Shown here: piece after piece, positions 26,139-29,878 of the stretch | How positions within the stretch are numbered: the stretch's first letter is position 1 | Layout of the letters: each line of letters begins with the position of its first letter | Assembly (NCBI GenBank): GCA_934647165.1 | Contig: CAKUFA010000031.1 | Span: 1-29,878 of the forward strand | Origin: an uncultured Clostridia bacterium | GTDB lineage: Bacteria; Bacillota; Clostridia; Christensenellales; Aristaeellaceae | DNA length: 29,878 nt | Direction of reading: 5' to 3' | Notes under the pieces: generated by a model | Database searches by the model: none | The model's input: only the letters and a program-made list of their open reading frames with translations | What the model was told of the DNA's origin: nothing | Translations under genes and position numbers: made by a program

Positions 26139-26272
26139 GCGCAGGAAAAATCAATCTCTTCTGCCTGCTGTTTTTCCTTTTTATTCCATAGGAGCCAGCT
26201 TTGAAAGAATGGCTTGTTTCCTCCCGTTTCTGCCAAGTATGCAAGAAGAGTTGCATTTTTGTTCCAAAATGG

Positions 26273-26301
26273 TTGACAAGGTTTTCATTATGCGTTAAGA
26301 T
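26273..26301 (+). promoter_or_regulatory. Promoter of the IMP dehydrogenase gene
   Basis: TTGACA (26273-26278), a 17-bp spacer and TAAGAT (26296-26301) form a strong sigma-A promoter about 70 bp before the start codon. Confidence 0.82.
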
Positions 26302-26371
26302 AAATCAATTTCATCAGACGAAGTAGGCGCTTTGAGCCGCTTCCGACGGAAGAAGTAGAGGAGGTATTGTT

Positions 26372-27880
26372 TTGGCTTACTACTATCAGGAGCCCAGCCA
26401 CACCTTCAGCGAGTATCTGCTGATTCCCGGCTATACGGGGGAAGATTGCATCCCCGCGAACGTGTCGCTCCGCACGGCGCTTACCAAATATCGCAAAGGT
26501 GAAGAAGAACCCGCCATTTCCCTGAATATCCCACTGGTCAGCGCCATCATGCAGTCCGTTTCCGATGATAAGCTTGCCATTGCGCTGGCTAAGGAAGGCG
26601 GTATTTCCTTCATTTATGGCGCGCAGTCCATCGAATCCGAAGCGGCAATGGTTGCCCGGGTGAAGAACCACAAGGCCGGCTTTGTGGTTTCCGCCAGCAA
26701 CCTGACGCCCGAAAATACCCTTGAAGACGTGCTTGCCCTCAAGGCTAAAAACGGCTTCTCCACCGTTGCGATCACGGAAGACGGCACCGCCACCGGCACG
26801 CTGCTGGGCATTGTAACCAGCCGCGACTACCGTGTGTCCCGCATGAACAAGGATGAGAAGGTTTCCAGCTTCATGACTCCCCTGGAAAAACTCATCACCG
26901 CTCCTGCGGATACCACGCTGAAGGAAGCCAACGACATCATCTGGGCGCACAAGCTCAACTCCCTACCCATTGTGGATAAAAACGGAAAGCTGATGTACTT
27001 TGTTTTCCGCAAGGACTATGCTTCCCACAAGGAAAACCCCATGGAGCTGCTGGACAGCAAAAAGCGCTATCTGGTAGGTGCAGGCATCAACAGCCGTGAC
27101 TATGCAGAGCGTATCCCCGCCCTGCTTAAGGCCGGTGCGGACGTGCTGTGCATCGACTCCTCCGAGGGATACACCTGCTGGCAGGAAAAGACCATCCGTT
27201 GGGTACGCGAAAACTATGGCGACACGGTAAAAATCGGCGCCGGCAACGTGGTTGACCGGGATGGCTTCCTGTTCCTTGCCAAAGCAGGCGCAGACTTTGT
27301 GAAGGTCGGCATCGGCGGCGGCTCCATCTGCATCACCCGTGAAACCAAGGGCATTGGCCGCGGTCAGGCAACCGCCCTCATCGAGGTTGCAGCTGCACGG
27401 GACGAATACTTCCGCGAAACCGGCATCTATGTGCCTATCTGTTCCGACGGCGGCATTGTGCATGATTATCACATGACCCTTGCACTGGCCATGGGCGCGG
27501 ATTTCCTGATGCTGGGCCGCTATTTTGCCCGATTCGATGAAAGCCCCACCAACAAGCTGATGGTCAACGGCGTGTACATGAAGGAATATTGGGGTGAAGG
27601 CTCCAACCGCGCCCGCAACTGGCAGCGCTATGACCTGGGCGGCGCCAGCAAGCTGTCCTTCGAGGAAGGCGTTGATTCCTACGTTACTTACGCTGGCCCC
27701 CTGCATGACAACGTTGAGGTCAGCCTGTACAAGGTAAAGAGCACCATGTGCAACGTTGGCGTGACCAACATTCCGGATTTGCAAAAGAACGCACGGCTGA
27801 CGCTGGTATCCTCCACTTCCATTGTTGAGGGCGGTTATCACGACGTGGTGCTCCGCTCCACGCAGCAGGTAACGCGCTAA
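26372..27880 (+). CDS. guaB: IMP dehydrogenase
   Basis: A 502-residue enzyme for the NAD-dependent oxidation of IMP to XMP, the committed step to GMP. The catalytic cysteine is C320 in GIGGGSICITRETKGIGRGQ. The CBS pair is inserted at about residues 110-220 (GIVTSRDYR, then FMTP and HKLNSLPIVDKNGK). ICSDGGI and the flap region with YWGEGSNRARNW follow. The start is a TTG 7 nt after GGAGG; no ATG or GTG fits. It belongs to a slightly longer IMPDH form than the usual 485-490 residues, with the distinctive N-terminus AYYYQEPSHTFSEYLL. It has its own promoter and terminator and is a single-gene unit. Confidence 0.95.
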   Translation: MAYYYQEPSHTFSEYLLIPGYTGEDCIPANVSLRTALTKYRKGEEEPAISLNIPLVSAIMQSVSDDKLAIALAKEGGISFIYGAQSIESEAAMVARVKNHKAGFVVSASNLTPENTLEDVLALKAKNGFSTVAITEDGTATGTLLGIVTSRDYRVSRMNKDEKVSSFMTPLEKLITAPADTTLKEANDIIWAHKLNSLPIVDKNGKLMYFVFRKDYASHKENPMELLDSKKRYLVGAGINSRDYAERIPALLKAGADVLCIDSSEGYTCWQEKTIRWVRENYGDTVKIGAGNVVDRDGFLFLAKAGADFVKVGIGGGSICITRETKGIGRGQATALIEVAAARDEYFRETGIYVPICSDGGIVHDYHMTLALAMGADFLMLGRYFARFDESPTNKLMVNGVYMKEYWGEGSNRARNWQRYDLGGASKLSFEEGVDSYVTYAGPLHDNVEVSLYKVKSTMCNVGVTNIPDLQKNARLTLVSSTSIVEGGYHDVVLRSTQQVTR

Positions 27881-27920
27881 ATACAAGCTGCCTGAAAAGC
27901 AGTTCTGTCACTCCCCTGAT

Positions 27921-27953
27921 AGAAAAGGATGGCATTACCGCCATCCTTTTTCT
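27921..27953 (+). terminator. Rho-independent terminator after IMP dehydrogenase
   Basis: An 11-bp stem (27923-27933 with 27940-27950) with a 6-nt loop, A-rich on its left flank and with a T-run at the end of the right arm. It lies 40 bp after the stop codon. Confidence 0.82.
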
Positions 27954-28143
27954 ATAGGCTGAACGGCTGTGCTGATTACGTCCATTCCTGCCCGTCTTGT
28001 TTGCACCTAAACATGTATCAAATACAAGCAAAAGAAAAGTTTTTCAAAAATGCAGGAGAATCAAGGAAAAAGGAGAAGTCTATCACGATAAGGTAGATAA
28101 TACAAACTATATCCCATACAGGCACTGAGGGAGGCTTATACCA

Positions 28144-29568
28144 ATGATTCACTTCGGAACAGGCGGTTGGCGCGCCATAATCGGCGATGACTTTACCCGT
28201 GCAAATGTGCAGCGATTGACACTTGCCATTGCACGCCGTATGAAGGCTGAGGAATGTGACGGCCGTGGCTTTGTGATCGGCTATGACAGGCGTTTTCTGT
28301 CCCGTCAGGCAGCCGAATGGGCTGCGGAAATCATGGCCAGCGAAGGTATCCACACGATGGTCATCAACCGGGAAGCGCCCACACCGCTGATCATGTTCAC
28401 CGTGAAGGACTATGGTCTCTATTACGGCATAGCTGTGACGGCAAGCCACAACCCTGCCCTGTATAACGGCATCAAACTGTTCACCCGCGGTGGCCGTGAT
28501 GCCGTGGAAAGCATAACGAACGAGATCAGCGATGCTGCCAACGCTATCTCAGACGATGAGCTGCATCCGATTCCTTACCAGCATGCCATCGAAAAGGGGC
28601 TGATTGAGGAAATCAATCCCCAGAATGCCTATTTGGACAGCATCATCCGTGCTGTCAATATGGATGCCATTCGCAGCCGCAATCTTCGGATTATTCTTGA
28701 TCCCATGTACGGTGTAAGCCGCACAAGCCTGCAAACCATTCTGTTGACCGCCCGCTGTGATGTGGATGTGATCCATGAGCGGCATGACACATTGTTTGGC
28801 GGTCGCTTGCCTGCACCCAACGTGGAAACCCTTGGTGCGCTGAAAGCGGCCGTAGAGCAGGAGCATGCAGATATTGGCATTGCAACAGACGGTGACGCCG
28901 ATCGCCTGGGCATCATTGACGACAAGGGTCACTTCATCCATCCCAATGAGATTCTGACGCTGCTATATGACTACCTGTTGAGCGTAAAGGGCTGGCACGG
29001 CTGCGCAGTGCGCAACATTGCCACCACACATCTGCTGGACAAGGTGGCCGCTGCCCATGGTGAAAAGTGCTACGAAGTGCCTGTAGGCTTCAAGTATATT
29101 TCTTCCGCCATGGAAGAACATGGTGCGGTTATTGGCGGCGAATCCAGCGGCGGATTGACTGTGCGCGGACATATTCAGGGCAAAGACGGCATTTATGCTG
29201 CAGCGTTGCTGGTGGAAATGCTTGCAGTAACCGGCAAAAAGCTGAGTGAGCTGGTCGAGGATCTGTATCGCAAATACGGTCATTGCGTAATGCTGGAATA
29301 CGATTGGCCCTTTGACCAGGAAATCAAGGATCGACTTCAGCAGCTGCTGATGGTTGATCGAAAGTTACCTGCCTTCCCTGAAGAAGTGACCAATGTGAGC
29401 TATCTGGATGGTGTGAAGGTTCGCTTTGCCGATGGTTGGATTATTTCTCGTTTTTCCGGCACGGAACCCCGGCTGCGCATTTTCTGTGAAATGCCTTCCG
29501 CTTCCTGTGCTCGTGCAATGGTCAGCACCATGGCTGAATTTTGTGGGTTAAAAATGAAGGAGGACTAA
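28144..29568 (+). CDS. Phosphoglucomutase/phosphomannomutase family protein
   Basis: A 474-residue alpha-D-phosphohexomutase. All four active-site loops are present: phosphoserine TASHNP (S101), metal-binding DGDADR (D249, D251, D253), sugar-binding GGESSGG (E333) and phosphate-binding SGTEPRLR (438-445). The N-terminus FGTGGWRAIIG is typical. Such enzymes interconvert hexose 1- and 6-phosphates; glucose versus mannose preference cannot be read from these motifs. GGAGG precedes the ATG. The gene stands alone between the guaB terminator and its own strong terminator. I found no convincing -35/-10 pair in the 190 bp upstream. Confidence 0.94.
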   Translation: MIHFGTGGWRAIIGDDFTRANVQRLTLAIARRMKAEECDGRGFVIGYDRRFLSRQAAEWAAEIMASEGIHTMVINREAPTPLIMFTVKDYGLYYGIAVTASHNPALYNGIKLFTRGGRDAVESITNEISDAANAISDDELHPIPYQHAIEKGLIEEINPQNAYLDSIIRAVNMDAIRSRNLRIILDPMYGVSRTSLQTILLTARCDVDVIHERHDTLFGGRLPAPNVETLGALKAAVEQEHADIGIATDGDADRLGIIDDKGHFIHPNEILTLLYDYLLSVKGWHGCAVRNIATTHLLDKVAAAHGEKCYEVPVGFKYISSAMEEHGAVIGGESSGGLTVRGHIQGKDGIYAAALLVEMLAVTGKKLSELVEDLYRKYGHCVMLEYDWPFDQEIKDRLQQLLMVDRKLPAFPEEVTNVSYLDGVKVRFADGWIISRFSGTEPRLRIFCEMPSASCARAMVSTMAEFCGLKMKED

Positions 29569-29593
29569 TTTCCCTCCTTCCAGCCCCATGCAG

Positions 29594-29647
29594 CGGACAA
29601 ACAGTTGCGAGGTTTAACCCTCGCGATTGCTTGTCCGTTTTCTTTTT
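29594..29647 (+). terminator. Rho-independent terminator after the phosphohexomutase
   Basis: A 19-bp stem with one mismatch and two G-T pairs (29594-29612 with 29619-29637), a 6-nt loop, then TTTTC and TTTTT. The 120 bp between it and the rRNA terminator holds nothing I recognise. Confidence 0.92.
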
Positions 29648-29768
29648 ACTGCACGCTTGTCAAAGAGCGTCCACATAGGCTTCCCTTTCCTCCCGAAAGG
29701 CAAGGGAAAAAAGCCCTTGGCCTCCGCCTGCGTTCATCCTCCGTGCTTCCGGGACCACGCTGAGAGAT

Positions 29769-29798
29769 AAAAAACCCCTCGAACTTTCTGTTCGAGGG
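29769..29798 (-). terminator. Rho-independent terminator of the leftward rRNA operon
   Basis: A perfect 9-bp stem (29776-29784 with 29790-29798) and a 5-nt loop. On the minus strand a G and six T residues follow. It sits about 10 bp beyond the 5S rRNA 3' end and is oriented to end that transcript. Confidence 0.92.
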
Positions 29799-29807
29799 AA
29801 TTGGGAT

Positions 29808-29878
29808 CCGGCAGCGACCTACTCTCCCGGGCCGTTTCCAGCCAAGTACCATCGGCACTGAGAGGCTTAACTTCTGTG
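29808..29878 (-). rRNA. rrf: 5S ribosomal RNA, 3' part, cut by the window end
   Basis: The minus strand reads CACAGAAGTTAAGCCTCTCA, then GTGCCGATGGTACTTGG, and ends GGGAGAGTAGGTCGCTGCCG. These are the conserved loop and 3' helix sequences of bacterial 5S rRNA. About 71 nt are inside the window and the 5' 45 nt or so lie beyond it. The 3' end is estimated to a few bases. It is probably the last gene of an rRNA operon entering from the right and transcribed leftwards, convergent with the phosphohexomutase gene. Confidence 0.93.

Larger units (their letters stand above)
26052..26371. other. Divergent intergenic region between the RCC1-repeat gene and IMP dehydrogenase
   Basis: This 320-bp gap holds two back-to-back consensus promoters (26110-26138 leftward, 26273-26301 rightward) and the two ribosome binding sites. 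A small hairpin (26340-26352) sits in the short leader of the IMP dehydrogenase gene. Between the promoters I see no gene, RNA or repeat. The 70-nt leader is too short for a purine riboswitch with an expression platform. Confidence 0.6.

Noticed and set aside
24927..26204. Long plus-strand open frame opposite the RCC1-repeat gene (425 codons)
   Set aside because: It is the antisense of a repeat protein with clear signal peptide, promoter and terminator on the other strand. The plus-strand product has no recognisable domain.
26302..26371. Purine riboswitch in the leader of the IMP dehydrogenase gene
   Set aside because: The leader after the promoter is only about 70 nt and has one short hairpin. 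The conserved purine-aptamer loops are not present.
28073..28101. Promoter with GATAAT upstream of the phosphohexomutase gene
   Set aside because: No acceptable -35 lies 16-18 bp upstream, so I do not call it.

Overview
The window looks like a chromosomal stretch of a moderately GC-rich Firmicute of the class Clostridia. Support comes from strong AGGAGG-type ribosome binding sites, consensus sigma-A promoters, an LplB/LplC-type sugar uptake system, a Lit-type lipoprotein transacylase and the character of the housekeeping proteins. A Christensenellales-like lineage is possible, but that is only an impression.

Left block (about 200-12,890): an accessory carbohydrate-utilisation locus. Five genes read leftwards as one tight operon: a membrane-anchored AraC-type sensor-regulator, a large uncharacterised protein that resembles a lyase or glycosidase, a secreted solute-binding protein, a GH88/GH105-type unsaturated-uronyl hydrolase and an MBL-fold hydrolase. 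Three genes read rightwards from the shared 260-bp control region: two sugar ABC permeases and a second solute-binding protein, closed by a strong terminator. The likely job is import and breakdown of uronate-containing oligosaccharides (pectin, rhamnogalacturonan or similar), sensed by the AraC protein.

The block is bordered by decayed genes. A relic of a serine hydrolase lies at its left, and relics of a MATE transporter and of a ferritin-like gene lie at its right. A 48-bp direct repeat (45/48 identical) that carries the 3' end of the ferritin-like gene occurs on both sides, about 13 kb apart. This is the most interesting structural signal in the window and suggests an island boundary or a recombination scar.

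Right block (about 13,440-29,568): core genes, mostly rightwards. They are secA-prfB; lit-tsaD; a membrane diguanylate cyclase with a GtrA-family protein; a single-polypeptide fusion of RNase PH and an RdgB/HAM1-type NTP pyrophosphatase, followed by a YfcE-like phosphoesterase and glutamine-dependent NAD synthetase; a leftward secreted RCC1-repeat protein; an IMP dehydrogenase; and a phosphohexomutase. The window ends inside a leftward 5S rRNA gene with its own terminator.

No CRISPR array, insertion sequence, integrase or complete tRNA was found. All family assignments come from motifs read by eye; no database search was possible.
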